A stretch of DNA of 6,026 nucleotides from Gemmatimonadota bacterium. GTDB lineage: Bacteria; Gemmatimonadota; Gemmatimonadetes; Gemmatimonadales; Gemmatimonadaceae. The notes beneath the pieces are model-generated. The model had not been told where the DNA came from. It saw only the letters and a list, made by a program, of their open reading frames with translations, and searched no databases. A program made the position numbers and the translations under genes. Within the stretch, counting starts at the first letter, position 1. Every line of letters begins with the position of its first letter. The stretch is taken from assembly GCA_003222065.1 (NCBI GenBank), contig QHUV01000459.1, positions 1 through 6,026 on the forward strand, given 5' to 3'. This document shows, in pieces, positions 1 through 6,026 of this stretch.

Positions 1-1640
1 CTCAGTCTCGACCGTTGTTTTTCACGCTCCTCGCCGCGGCGGGCTTCGTCCTGCTCATCGCGCTCACGAACTTCGCCAATCTCACGCTTGCGCGACAGCT
101 GCGCCGCCAGCGCGAAGTCGCGCTTCGCGAGGCACTCGGCGCCGGCGCCGGCCGGTTGTTCCGTCAATTGGCGACGGAAAGTCTGTGCGTCAGCCTCACC
201 GGTGGCGCGTTAGGCGTCGCCATCGCGTACAGCGGACTGGGGCTGTTGCGCTCCCTGGCCACACGTGTCACGCCGCGCGCGGCCGAAATCACGATCGACC
301 CCGTCGTCCTCAGCTTTGCGCTTATCGTCAGCGTCGTCGTCGGCCTGATCGCCGCGCTCGCTCCACTCGCCCGGCCGCGCGCGTCGCTCTCCGGCGCGCT
401 GCGCGCCGGAACCACCATGGCGATGAGCTCACGCAGCGACGGCCGCCTGCGCGGCCTGCTCGTCGGTGCCCAGGTCGCGATTGCCTTCGTCCTCCTCGTC
501 GGCGCCGGGCTGATGGTGAGAAGCCTCGTCAGGCTTCAGGCCGTCGATGGCGGTTATGTAACAACGAATGTCATCTCGGCGCGCGTCGATCTGGATTGGA
601 CTCGTTATGCGAATCCGGCCGTGACGACCAATCAGGCACCCCTTGTCATCATCTTCGACGACCGGCTGATCGCCCGACTCGGTTCCCAGCCTGGCGTGCA
701 ATCGGTCGCGCTCGCGAGCAACATTCCTCTGAACCGCAACCAGCCCTTCCAGGTGCCGTTCCAGATCCGCGGGCAGGATGTCGCCGCCGATCGGCTGCCA
801 AAGGCCGATCTGACGGTGGTGAGTAGCAATTACTTCCAGACGATCGGCATCCCGGTCATACGCGGTGCCGTGTTCTCCGATGCCGAGCGTGACACGTCGC
901 GACAGTCCGTGGTTATCAGCCAGCGTCTGGCGCAATCGAATTGGCCTGGGAAGGAAGCTATTGGCCAGGAAATCTCGATCGACAACGGTGTGCATTGGCT
1001 CACGGTCGGCGGCATCGTCGGTGACGTGCACCAGAACAGCTTATCGCAGGACGTCACTGACGAGATTTATCTGCCGCTCTTCAACCCACAGAATGTCGGG
1101 ACGGACACGCGCGTGCTCGTGCGCACGACGGCGAATCCAACGCCGATGGGCAACGCCATTCGCGACGCCGTCCGCGAGATCGATTCCCGGCAACCGGTGG
1201 TCTCCATCCAGACGCTCGGCGAGTTGCGCAGTGCGCGACTCTCCGAACCGCGCGTGACTACCGCGCTCCTCGTCTCGTTCGCCCTACTAGCGCTCGTAAT
1301 TACGGGCGCCGGCCTCGCCGGCGTGATCGCCTATGGCGTCACGCAGCGCATCAATGAGATCGGCATCCGTGTCGCGCTCGGTGCCGAACGCGCGTCGATC
1401 GTTTGGCTCGTGATGCGGCAAGGCCTCATGCTGGCATCGTTAGGCCTCGTTGTCGGTGTCGCGCTGTCGCTCAGCCTGACGAAGTTGATGAGCACCTTGC
1501 TATACGATACGCCCGCAACAGACGCGACGACGTTTGTGCTCGTCGCGATGACGCTGATCGCGATAACCGGTATCGCCTGTGCCTTGCCCGCCCGCCGGGC
1601 CCTTCAGATCGATCCGGTCCAAGCACTGCGCATACGCTAA
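1..1640 (+). CDS. ADOP-type ABC transporter permease (FtsX/MacB family), 5'-truncated by window edge
   Basis: This is an inner-membrane permease of the duplicated FtsX/MacB_PCD type, probably an export or mechanotransmission subunit; the substrate is unknown. The frame is open from base 3 with no stop, so the TTG at 15 is not the true start and the N-terminal TM helix and first periplasmic domain lie outside the window. Numbering from that TTG, TM helices are at about 2-24, 57-79 and 96-117 (end of module 1), then 149-168 (start of module 2). A periplasmic domain spans about 175-413, followed by TM helices at 415-437, 466-489 and 505-524. Both modules carry the family's cytoplasmic coupling motif after their second helix: E-V-A-L-R-E-A-L-G-A at 34-43 and E-I-G-I-R-V-A-L-G-A at 448-457. 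It ends D-P-V-Q-A-L-R-I-R with TAA at 1638-1640, a typical family C-terminus. No ATPase gene is adjacent, as is usual for ADOP genes. Its module 2 is intact, unlike that of the paralogue at 2449-4705. Confidence 0.93.
   Translation, partial: QSRPLFFTLLAAAGFVLLIALTNFANLTLARQLRRQREVALREALGAGAGRLFRQLATESLCVSLTGGALGVAIAYSGLGLLRSLATRVTPRAAEITIDPVVLSFALIVSVVVGLIAALAPLARPRASLSGALRAGTTMAMSSRSDGRLRGLLVGAQVAIAFVLLVGAGLMVRSLVRLQAVDGGYVTTNVISARVDLDWTRYANPAVTTNQAPLVIIFDDRLIARLGSQPGVQSVALASNIPLNRNQPFQVPFQIRGQDVAADRLPKADLTVVSSNYFQTIGIPVIRGAVFSDAERDTSRQSVVISQRLAQSNWPGKEAIGQEISIDNGVHWLTVGGIVGDVHQNSLSQDVTDEIYLPLFNPQNVGTDTRVLVRTTANPTPMGNAIRDAVREIDSRQPVVSIQTLGELRSARLSEPRVTTALLVSFALLALVITGAGLAGVIAYGVTQRINEIGIRVALGAERASIVWLVMRQGLMLASLGLVVGVALSLSLTKLMSTLLYDTPATDATTFVLVAMTLIAITGIACALPARRALQIDPVQALRIR
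208..215 (+). repeat. CGTTAGGC octamer, copy 1
   Basis: Exact CGTTAGGC inside the left permease, read as gCG TTA GGC (Ala-Leu-Gly) in the gene's frame. It contains a TTA codon, one of only three in this gene. Confidence 0.7.
1438..1445 (+). repeat. CGTTAGGC octamer, copy 2
   Basis: Exact CGTTAGGC inside the left permease, read as tCG TTA GGC (Ser-Leu-Gly). It supplies the second of the gene's three TTA codons; the third, near 1041, is not in an octamer. Confidence 0.7.
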
Positions 1641-2051
1641 CGGGTCTCGCCCGAGGAGTCCTCGCCCTCACTGGCTCCGCTACGAGCGACCCGCACGCAT
1701 TGCGTCACGGCCGGTACAGCATGATCGCGGACGGACGCGGAGTTGGAGCGACAACGGTGTCATCACGGATTCTCCGGTTCGGGCGCGCGAACATCCGGAC
1801 GTCTTCACAAAGAAAGATCGTCCGGGCTCGTGGAGCTTGGAGTTGTCACCGTCACGGAGCGATCAGTGAGATCCGTTCGCATCCGGGGAATCCGTGATGA
1901 AGCTGTTGTCGCTCTTTCGTCCGCGTCGGTCCGTGGCTGTTGTCCGCGCCTGTCCCGAGGAGCGCAAGCGACGAGGGATTCGTCCGCGACCCCGCGCTTT
2001 CACATACCGAGAGCTGAGGCAATCGTTCCGTTCGTATCAACAGCTACGCCA
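1641..2051. other. Intergenic stretch between convergent genes, mostly empty
   Basis: These 411 bases lie between the 3' end of the left permease and the 3' end of the lipoprotein gene. Longer open frames cross it in several phases, but their translations are arginine- and serine-rich with no domain, signal peptide or membrane segment, and they look like chance ORFs in GC-rich DNA. The only candidate worth keeping is the small ORF beginning at 1897. I see no tRNA fold, no strong hairpin with a T-run, no transposon ends and no tandem repeat. Termination of the left permease transcript is therefore probably not intrinsic, or lies elsewhere. Confidence 0.6.
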
Positions 2052-2064
2052 TCACGAACAATAG
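1897..2064 (+). CDS. Candidate small basic protein (55 aa), doubtful
   Basis: An ATG at 1897, preceded directly by an in-frame GTG at 1894, opens a 55-codon frame ending in TAG at 2062-2064. A purine-rich GGGGAA at 1885-1890 sits about 6 bases before the ATG and could serve as a ribosome binding site. The product would be strongly basic (16 Lys/Arg against 4 Glu), with one Cys at residue 19 and a C-terminal part (about 35-55) rich in Tyr, Phe, Gln and Arg that could form a helix. I do not recognise it. By my count about 59% of its third codon positions are G or C, which is modest for a GC-rich genome, and high arginine is typical of spurious frames here, so it may not be real. Its last 13 bases overlap the 3' end of the convergent lipoprotein gene. 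Confidence 0.25.
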   Translation: MKLLSLFRPRRSVAVVRACPEERKRRGIRPRPRAFTYRELRQSFRSYQQLRHHEQ

Positions 2065-2399
2065 AACGGCAACGAGTCCGTGAACGCGCCACCAGCGCCA
2101 AGCGTCACTGCCTTCTCGGGCCAAACGTAGCCATAGGTAGTCCGCGCGCTCAGGAAGTGCTGTCCTACCGACGTCTCGAACGTGCGGGACGTCAGGCGCT
2201 CATTGCGTAACTGCACGACGAACGTATCCGTCCCCATCTCTACTTTGTCGATCGAGAACACGACCGGCAGCGTCATGCTGCAGAGTGGGGCGTCGATCAT
2301 GAAGCTCACGACCGGACGCGGCGTCAGCGAGGCACTTCCACTGCACGCGCCGCCAGCAATCAGTAGAAAGGCAATCGGCAGTACGAGAATGCGGTTCAT
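2052..2399 (-). CDS. Small putative lipoprotein, unknown function (115 aa)
   Basis: The protein starts M-N-R-I-L-V-L-P, followed by a hydrophobic stretch at residues 4-16 and I-A-G-G-A-C ending at Cys19. This resembles a type II (lipoprotein) signal peptide, although Gly at -3 makes the lipobox imperfect; an ordinary cleaved signal peptide is the alternative. The mature part of about 96 residues seems beta-rich, with alternating hydrophobic residues and no long helix. Cys40 and the penultimate Cys114 could form a disulfide once exported. I recognise no domain family. The ATG at 2397-2399 is supported by an AGGAG immediately upstream. The gene lies 49 bp downstream of the broken permease on the same strand and could share its transcript. 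Stop is TGA at 2052-2054. Export is the firmest inference; function is unknown. Confidence 0.72.
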   Translation of the reverse strand: MNRILVLPIAFLLIAGGACSGSASLTPRPVVSFMIDAPLCSMTLPVVFSIDKVEMGTDTFVVQLRNERLTSRTFETSVGQHFLSARTTYGYVWPEKAVTLGAGGAFTDSLPFYCS

Positions 2400-2402
2400 A
2401 TT

Positions 2403-2407
2403 CTCCT
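2403..2407 (-). promoter_or_regulatory. Shine-Dalgarno for the small lipoprotein gene
   Basis: On the minus strand the sequence reads GAGGAGAAT directly before ATG. The AGGAG core is only 3 bases from the start codon, closer than ideal, but no better in-frame start is visible. It fixes the start at 2399. Confidence 0.6.
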
Positions 2408-3490
2408 CATCTCACGGCATGCACCTCTGTGCCCCAAGCTAGCCAGCGTCATTCCTGTCGCAACACCGTTGCCGGATCCACGCTGACAGCTCGCCGTACG
2501 GGCGCGAGCATCGCCGCGCCGGCACTCGCGAGAAGTGTCGTCGCCACGAACGCCAGGACAACCGGATCGGCGGGGCCCACACCAATGAGGATCCCACGCA
2601 GCAGCGACGCGGCGCCAACCGCTGCCGGAAGGCCGGCGCCCAACCCGATCGCGACCGGCCTCAGTCCCTCCCATGCGATGAAGCGCGCCAGCGCCGTCTG
2701 CTGCGCACCGAGCGCCATGCGACTGCCGATTTCGCGCGTTCTCAACGACACGGCGTACGCGACGAGACCGAAAACGCCAAGAATGGCCAGCGTCAGTCCG
2801 ACTGCGCCGGCGAAACCGAGCACCGTCGCCGCAACCTGCAACGGTATCAGTGAGAATGCTGTCGCGTGCGTCATGCTCTGGACATCGACGGCGAGATCGG
2901 GCTCGATGGAGCGCATGGCACGCACGACGTCGCGGCCAACGTCAGGCGTCCGTCCATCGGTGCGTACGTGCAGCACCATGTCGGCGCGATACCATTGGCC
3001 GAACGGCAGATAGAGTACCGGTCGCGGCGGCTCGCCCATCGTTTGGACTTTCACATCGCCGACGACGCCGACGACCGTTGCCTGCCGCTCACGGCCGGCG
3101 CGGTCCAAAACCCGTACGCCGCGGCCGATCGCGCTCTCTCCACCGAAAAATCGACGCGCCATCGTCGCGCTCACGATCGCCACATCTGGCGCGGCACGAT
3201 CGTCGGTGTGGCGAAACCTTCGCCCGGCAACGATCGGCACGCGTGGCCATTTCCTCCCACAGCGCGCGGCCGCGCGCCTCGTCGTAGCCGAGCTGCTCCG
3301 GCGACGCGGAGAAGAGCTGCACGTTCGTCGCGTCGAAACCGGGATCCAGCGAATGACTCCGCTGCAGGCTCCGTATCATCAGGCTCGCCCCGACGAGGAG
3401 CACCGCCGACACCGCCACCTGCAGCCCGACAAGCGCGCTCCGCACGCGCGCTCCGCGCCGATCAGTAGTTGCCGCGCCTCTTCGCAGCGT

Positions 3491-3498
3491 GCCTAACG
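3491..3498 (-). repeat. CGTTAGGC octamer, copy 3
   Basis: Exact copy on the minus strand inside the broken permease, read aCG TTA GGC (Thr-Leu-Gly). This is the only in-frame TTA codon I can find in that gene. Confidence 0.7.
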
Positions 3499-4305
3499 TA
3501 TCTGCCCGCGATGCGTGCAACGCCGGACCGGTGCCGAAGGCAAGCGTCGTCACAAACGTCGCGCCCAACGTGAGCGCGACGATTCGCATGTCGAGCGTAA
3601 ACGGCAGGTCGATGGGTATCCCGACGTCCAGCGGCACGCGCTCGATCGCCCATCCCGCGGCGACCGCGAGCGTCAGACCGAGTACGCCGCCCAGAATCGC
3701 GATCACCGCGCTCTCGGCGAGGAACAATGATGCTATCCGCCAGCGTGTCGCGCCCAGTGCCCGTCGTACCGACATCTCGTGCTCGCGGGCGGATGCTCGG
3801 ACGAGCAGCAGGTTGGCCAGGTTGGCGCATGCAACCAGCAACACGAGCAACACAATCGCCTGCAGCAGTCCAAGAAAGCCCCTGACGATGCCGGCAATGA
3901 AAGGGTGTACTCCGGTCGCGCTCGCGACATCCAGGCGGACGATCTCCTTCGTGTCGCGCTGTGCGGCGCGGAGCCGCGGCGCGGCGACGGCCAGCGCGGC
4001 GCTCACACGCTTCACCGACGCGCCTGCCTGAAGTCGACCGATCATCATCAGAAACCGGTCCTCGCGGCTCGCGATCGAACCCGCGCTCGGCACCGCCACC
4101 GGTTGCATGGACGCCGGCACCCAGGCGTCAATGTCGAAGCCGGTGAACGTGCCGCGGAAGCCGGGCGGCGCGACGCCGACGATGGTAAACGGCCTCCCGT
4201 TGATCTTCGCCGTGCGGCCGACCACGCTCCGATCGCCATCGAAGCGACTCCGCCACACACGATGCGAGAGGACGGCGACCGCGCTCGCCGCCGTGACGCT
4301 GTCCT

Positions 4306-4313
4306 CGTTAGGC
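4306..4313 (+). repeat. CGTTAGGC octamer, copy 4
   Basis: Exact copy on the plus strand. The minus-strand permease reads its complement as CCT AAC G (Pro-Asn-Glu), a different phase from copies 1-3. Confidence 0.7.
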
Positions 4314-4749
4314 AGGAACCCCCTGCCGAGCATCGGCCGCACGCCGAGCAGCGCGAAGTAGTTCGCCGACACGAGCTCCAACCACGCCGTCTTTGGCTCA
4401 CCTCGCGCGGTTAGCGTCGCGCTGTTCGGGTAGTGGCCAGCGAGATCGAGCACGGGCGCCAGCGTCGCGCGGAGCTCGCGAAACTCGGCGTACGACACCG
4501 TCGCGAAGTACGCATCGCGCGTCGTGCGGCCGACGCGAACGAGCTGGTCCGCGTGCGCGACCGGGAACGGGCGGAGGAGGAGAGCGTCGACGAGACTGAA
4601 CACGGTGACGTTCGCGCCGATGCCGGCGGCGACCGACAGCACGGCCACGATCGTGAACGTGGGCGAACCGCGCAGAGCACGCAGGGCGAGACGGAGATCG
4701 CGCATGAGGATCGCGGGGTTGCAGGGCGATAGCCAGTCCGTGCTTCTTA

Positions 4750-4778
4750 TTGCTAAGTACTTTGTATTGTGAAGTCAA
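4750..4778 (-). promoter_or_regulatory. Candidate sigma-70-type promoter for the broken permease
   Basis: On the minus strand, TTGACT (4773-4778) matches the -35 consensus at five of six positions. After a 17-bp spacer comes TAGCAA (4750-4755), a weak -10 with three matches. The predicted transcription start would be near 4742, giving a leader of about 37 bases before the ATG at 4705. The gap is visibly AT-richer than its surroundings. The assignment is from sequence pattern alone, and sigma consensus in this phylum may differ. Confidence 0.4.
4756..4777. promoter_or_regulatory. PadR-operator-like imperfect inverted repeat
   Basis: Within the promoter spacer the plus strand reads AAGTACTTTGTATTGTGAAGT, with ACTT and AAGT arms around a 9-base centre. 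PadR-family repressors bind short spaced palindromes, and PadR genes often accompany ADOP permeases. Only four bases per arm match, so the site may be degenerate or coincidental. No padR gene is in the window. Confidence 0.28.
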
Positions 4779-5200
4779 CAGAACTGGACCGCGGCGCCGC
4801 CGGCGGCTTCCAGGATCGACTTGCCCGGCTTTCCCTGCTGCCCGCCGCCTGTGCATTCGTCGCCGCCTGCGCGAGTGCCGCGCCGCATCCGCCACGCGAC
4901 GAGCCGCCAGAGATGGTCTCGCGCGGTGCCAGCCCGGACTTGCAGATCCCAACGTCCGCGATGGCCGCCCGCACGGCATTGGAAGTGAACATCGAGGTGC
5001 TCATCGATGAGAACGGAACTCCCGACATGAGCACCTTCAAGGTGACGGGCATTGGCGCCGAAGATAATCGTGACGCGCTCGCGCGGTGGATCGAGCAGGC
5101 GAGGTTTCGCCCTGCACAACGTGGTGGCGAGGCTGTGCCCGGGATTTATCGGACTTCCATCAGAGCCCGCGTCGAAGTACGGCGAATTTCACCGGACTGA
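4769..5200 (+). CDS. TonB C-terminal-domain protein, probable lipoprotein (143 aa)
   Basis: Residues about 70-140 match the TonB C-terminal fold. A first beta strand (L-E-V-N-I-E-V-L-I-D) leads into E-N-G-T-P-D, then S-T-F-K-V, a helix with W-I-E-Q-A-R-F-R-P-A, and a final strand (Y-R-T-S-I-R-A-R-V-E-V). In TonB this domain contacts outer-membrane receptors. Here a hydrophobic segment at 21-34 ends V-A-A-C (Cys34), a good lipobox, followed by only a short proline-containing linker. The protein looks too short to span the periplasm as a true energy transducer, and no exbB or exbD is present, so a lipoprotein or periplasmic role is more likely. The GTG at 4769 is the only conventional start after the in-frame TAA at 4754-4756. 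It has no Shine-Dalgarno and gives an oddly long 20-residue N-terminus with acidic residues, so the start is uncertain. It is divergent from the broken permease. Confidence 0.7.
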   Translation: MKSTELDRGAAGGFQDRLARLSLLPAACAFVAACASAAPHPPRDEPPEMVSRGASPDLQIPTSAMAARTALEVNIEVLIDENGTPDMSTFKVTGIGAEDNRDALARWIEQARFRPAQRGGEAVPGIYRTSIRARVEVRRISPD

Positions 5201-6026
5201 TCGACCATCGCCGCGCCGACGAGCGCGGCACCCAGGGCGAGCGCCGCTAGCCAAGCCATGACGATTCGAAAAGCGGAGTCGAATGAAATATCGATGGCCT
5301 CACGCACAGCGACGCGGCGCTCGTTAGGCAACGACGGGATCGAATCGACATCGGCGCCCGCCATTTTGCGCAGTTCTCCTGCGATGGCCGCCTGAGCCGC
5401 CGGTGGGAGACTCAGCCGGTCGAGCCGCGGCATGACGCGAGACTGGAAAGACTGCGAAAGCACGACGCCGAAGACGGCAATCGCCACGAGGCCGGCCACG
5501 CGCGACACCGCGTTGTTGATTCCCGACGCCACGCCGGAGTGCGCGCCCTCCACCGCATTCATGACCGTTGTCGTCAGTGGTGCGACGGTGATCGCCATCC
5601 CGATGGCGAGCACGACGACGGCCGGAATGAACGCCGTCCACAGCGAGCGGCCGCGGGCTCCCGCCACGAATGCCAGCAGTCCGATGCCTAACGCGGCGAC
5701 GGCCGGACCAACGGTGAGTGGCAGGCGATGCCCGACACGGGTCACCAGCCCACCCGACCAACGCGACAGCCCGAACATGATGATGGGAATGGGAAGCAGC
5801 GCCGCTCCGGCCACCGTCGCCGAGTAACCTCGCACCTCGATCAGCTCCAGCGGGACAAGAAACATCATCATCGCCAGCGCACCGTAGAGAAGCAGCGTCA
5901 ACAGGTTCGCCAACGCGAACGTGCGCGAGCGGAACAGCTCGATGTTGAGCATCGGATTGGCTACACGCCTCTCGACAACAATCAACATCCACAGCAGCAC
6001 GAGTCCGAGAACGGGCGACCCGATCA
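5146..6026 (-). CDS. DHA2-family (EmrB/QacA-like) MFS efflux transporter, 5'-truncated by window edge
   Basis: This is the C-terminal half of a 14-TM proton-driven drug exporter of the inner membrane. The frame stays open to base 6026, so the GTG at 6000 is internal and the true start lies to the right. From that GTG, the end of one TM helix (1-9) and an E-R-R-V-A-N-P-M linker lead to the motif 'N-P-M-L-N-I-E-L-F-R-S-R-T-F', typical of the loop before TM9 in DHA2 proteins. Six full helices follow at about 27-48, 60-80, 92-112, 118-140, 160-185 and 248-270, fitting TM9-TM14. The A-P-L-T-T-T-V-M-N-A-V then S-G-V-A-S-G-I-N-N stretch between the fifth and sixth corresponds to the conserved DHA2 segment before TM13. 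A loop of about 60 residues (186-247) before the last helix is normal. TAA at 5146-5148 makes the tail overlap the convergent TonB-domain ORF by 55 bp. Substrate cannot be told. Confidence 0.92.
   Translation of the reverse strand, partial: IGSPVLGLVLLWMLIVVERRVANPMLNIELFRSRTFALANLLTLLLYGALAMMMFLVPLELIEVRGYSATVAGAALLPIPIIMFGLSRWSGGLVTRVGHRLPLTVGPAVAALGIGLLAFVAGARGRSLWTAFIPAVVVLAIGMAITVAPLTTTVMNAVEGAHSGVASGINNAVSRVAGLVAIAVFGVVLSQSFQSRVMPRLDRLSLPPAAQAAIAGELRKMAGADVDSIPSLPNERRVAVREAIDISFDSAFRIVMAWLAALALGAALVGAAMVDQSGEIRRTSTRALMEVR
5322..5329 (+). repeat. CGTTAGGC octamer, copy 5
   Basis: Exact copy on the plus strand. The minus-strand MFS gene reads its complement as CCT AAC G (Pro-Asn-Glu), the same phase as copy 4. 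Confidence 0.7.
5686..5693 (-). repeat. CGTTAGGC octamer, copy 6
   Basis: Exact copy on the minus strand inside the MFS gene, read gCG TTA GGC (Ala-Leu-Gly). This is the only in-frame TTA codon in the visible part of that gene. Confidence 0.7.

Larger units (their letters stand above)
2449..4705 (-). pseudogene. ADOP-type ABC permease with internal deletion and frameshift
   Basis: This is a second two-module FtsX/MacB-type inner-membrane permease, but it is broken. The first frame (4705 down to about 3239) gives the classic N-terminus with TM1 at about 18-42, a periplasmic MacB-like domain (45-278), TM helices at 279-304, 326-350 and 374-396, and the coupling motif E-M-S-V-R-R-A-L-G-A at 310-319. 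The first helix of module 2 follows (424-444), and family-like sequence runs to W-E-E-M-A-T-R at residue 489. It then turns into arginine-rich nonsense. Homology resumes in another frame at about 3240 with P-I-V-A-G-R-R-F and continues to D-P-A-T-V-L-R-Q-E and TGA at 2449-2451, including the coupling motif E-I-G-S-R-M-A-L-G-A and the last TM helices. Against the intact paralogue, about 55-60 residues are missing at the junction. The two pieces sum to about 751 codons against the roughly 800 I expect for the family. ATG at 4705 is the only start after the upstream stop; it lacks a clear Shine-Dalgarno. Confidence 0.88.

Noticed and set aside
15..17. TTG at 15 as the start of the left permease
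   Set aside because: The frame is open to the window edge, and the first residues already lie in the second TM helix of module 1, so the start is outside the window.
429..1031. 200-codon antisense frame under the left permease
   Set aside because: It lies wholly opposite a clear permease domain, is rich in Arg, Asp and His, has no domain or signal, and is a GC-rich shadow frame.
1652..1664. Palindrome CGAGGAGTCCTCG just after the left permease, as a terminator
   Set aside because: With a realistic loop only four base pairs remain and no T-run follows, so it is not a credible intrinsic terminator.
2449..3240. Independent 263-residue permease gene starting at GTG 3240
   Set aside because: It begins in mid-domain and continues exactly where the upstream frame loses homology, so it is the second part of the broken permease.
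2866..3468. 200-codon plus-strand frame opposite the broken permease
   Set aside because: It is arginine- and alanine-rich without recognisable domains, and the opposite strand has strong family similarity.
3779..4414. 211-codon plus-strand frame opposite the broken permease
   Set aside because: It has repetitive charged composition, no membrane or domain features, and sits opposite a well-matched permease region.
4398..4979. 193-codon minus-strand frame crossing the divergent gap
   Set aside because: It crosses a promoter-like AT-rich gap, overlaps the permease in another phase and is highly arginine-rich, so it is not a gene.
5324..5992. 222-codon minus-strand frame inside the MFS gene
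   Set aside because: It is out of phase with the MFS reading, which has the expected TM pattern and motifs; this frame has none.
1..6026. Frequent GATCG-type words as a second signalling motif
   Set aside because: They are common throughout, but they are short and expected at high frequency in GC-rich coding DNA; I could not show real excess by eye.

Overview
This is a GC-rich window with the gene content of a soil-type Acidobacteriota or Gemmatimonadota chromosome. That placement is an inference. It rests on two large two-module FtsX/MacB-type permeases of the 'acidobacterial duplicated orphan permease' (ADOP) kind with no ATPase gene beside them, a short stand-alone TonB C-terminal-domain protein, and a DHA2 drug-efflux MFS transporter. 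No RNA gene, insertion sequence, CRISPR array or phage gene is visible.

Layout, left to right. Bases 1-1640 (+) are the C-terminal two thirds of an ADOP permease whose start lies left of the window. Bases 1641-2051 are largely empty, except for a doubtful 55-codon basic ORF (1897-2064, +). A small probable lipoprotein (2052-2399, -) follows. Downstream-to-upstream on the same strand comes a second ADOP permease (2449-4705, -). It is broken: near base 3240 the reading frame jumps, and about 55-60 codons of the second periplasmic domain are missing. A 63-bp AT-richer gap (4706-4768) carries a plausible promoter for this permease and a PadR-operator-like inverted repeat. It separates the permease from a divergent TonB-domain ORF (4769-5200, +). 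That ORF converges on and overlaps by 55 bp the 3' end of an MFS exporter (5146-6026, -), which runs off the right edge.

The genes do not form an obvious pathway. The common theme is the cell envelope: export or efflux permeases, a lipoprotein and a TonB-like periplasmic domain. I see no convincing new multi-gene system.

The most unusual signal is not a gene. The exact octamer CGTTAGGC occurs six times in 6 kb (about 0.2 expected from composition), roughly once per kb and on both strands. It lies inside every one of the three long genes. Four of the five in-frame TTA leucine codons in those genes are the ones inside this octamer, which suggests the word is maintained for a DNA-level reason.
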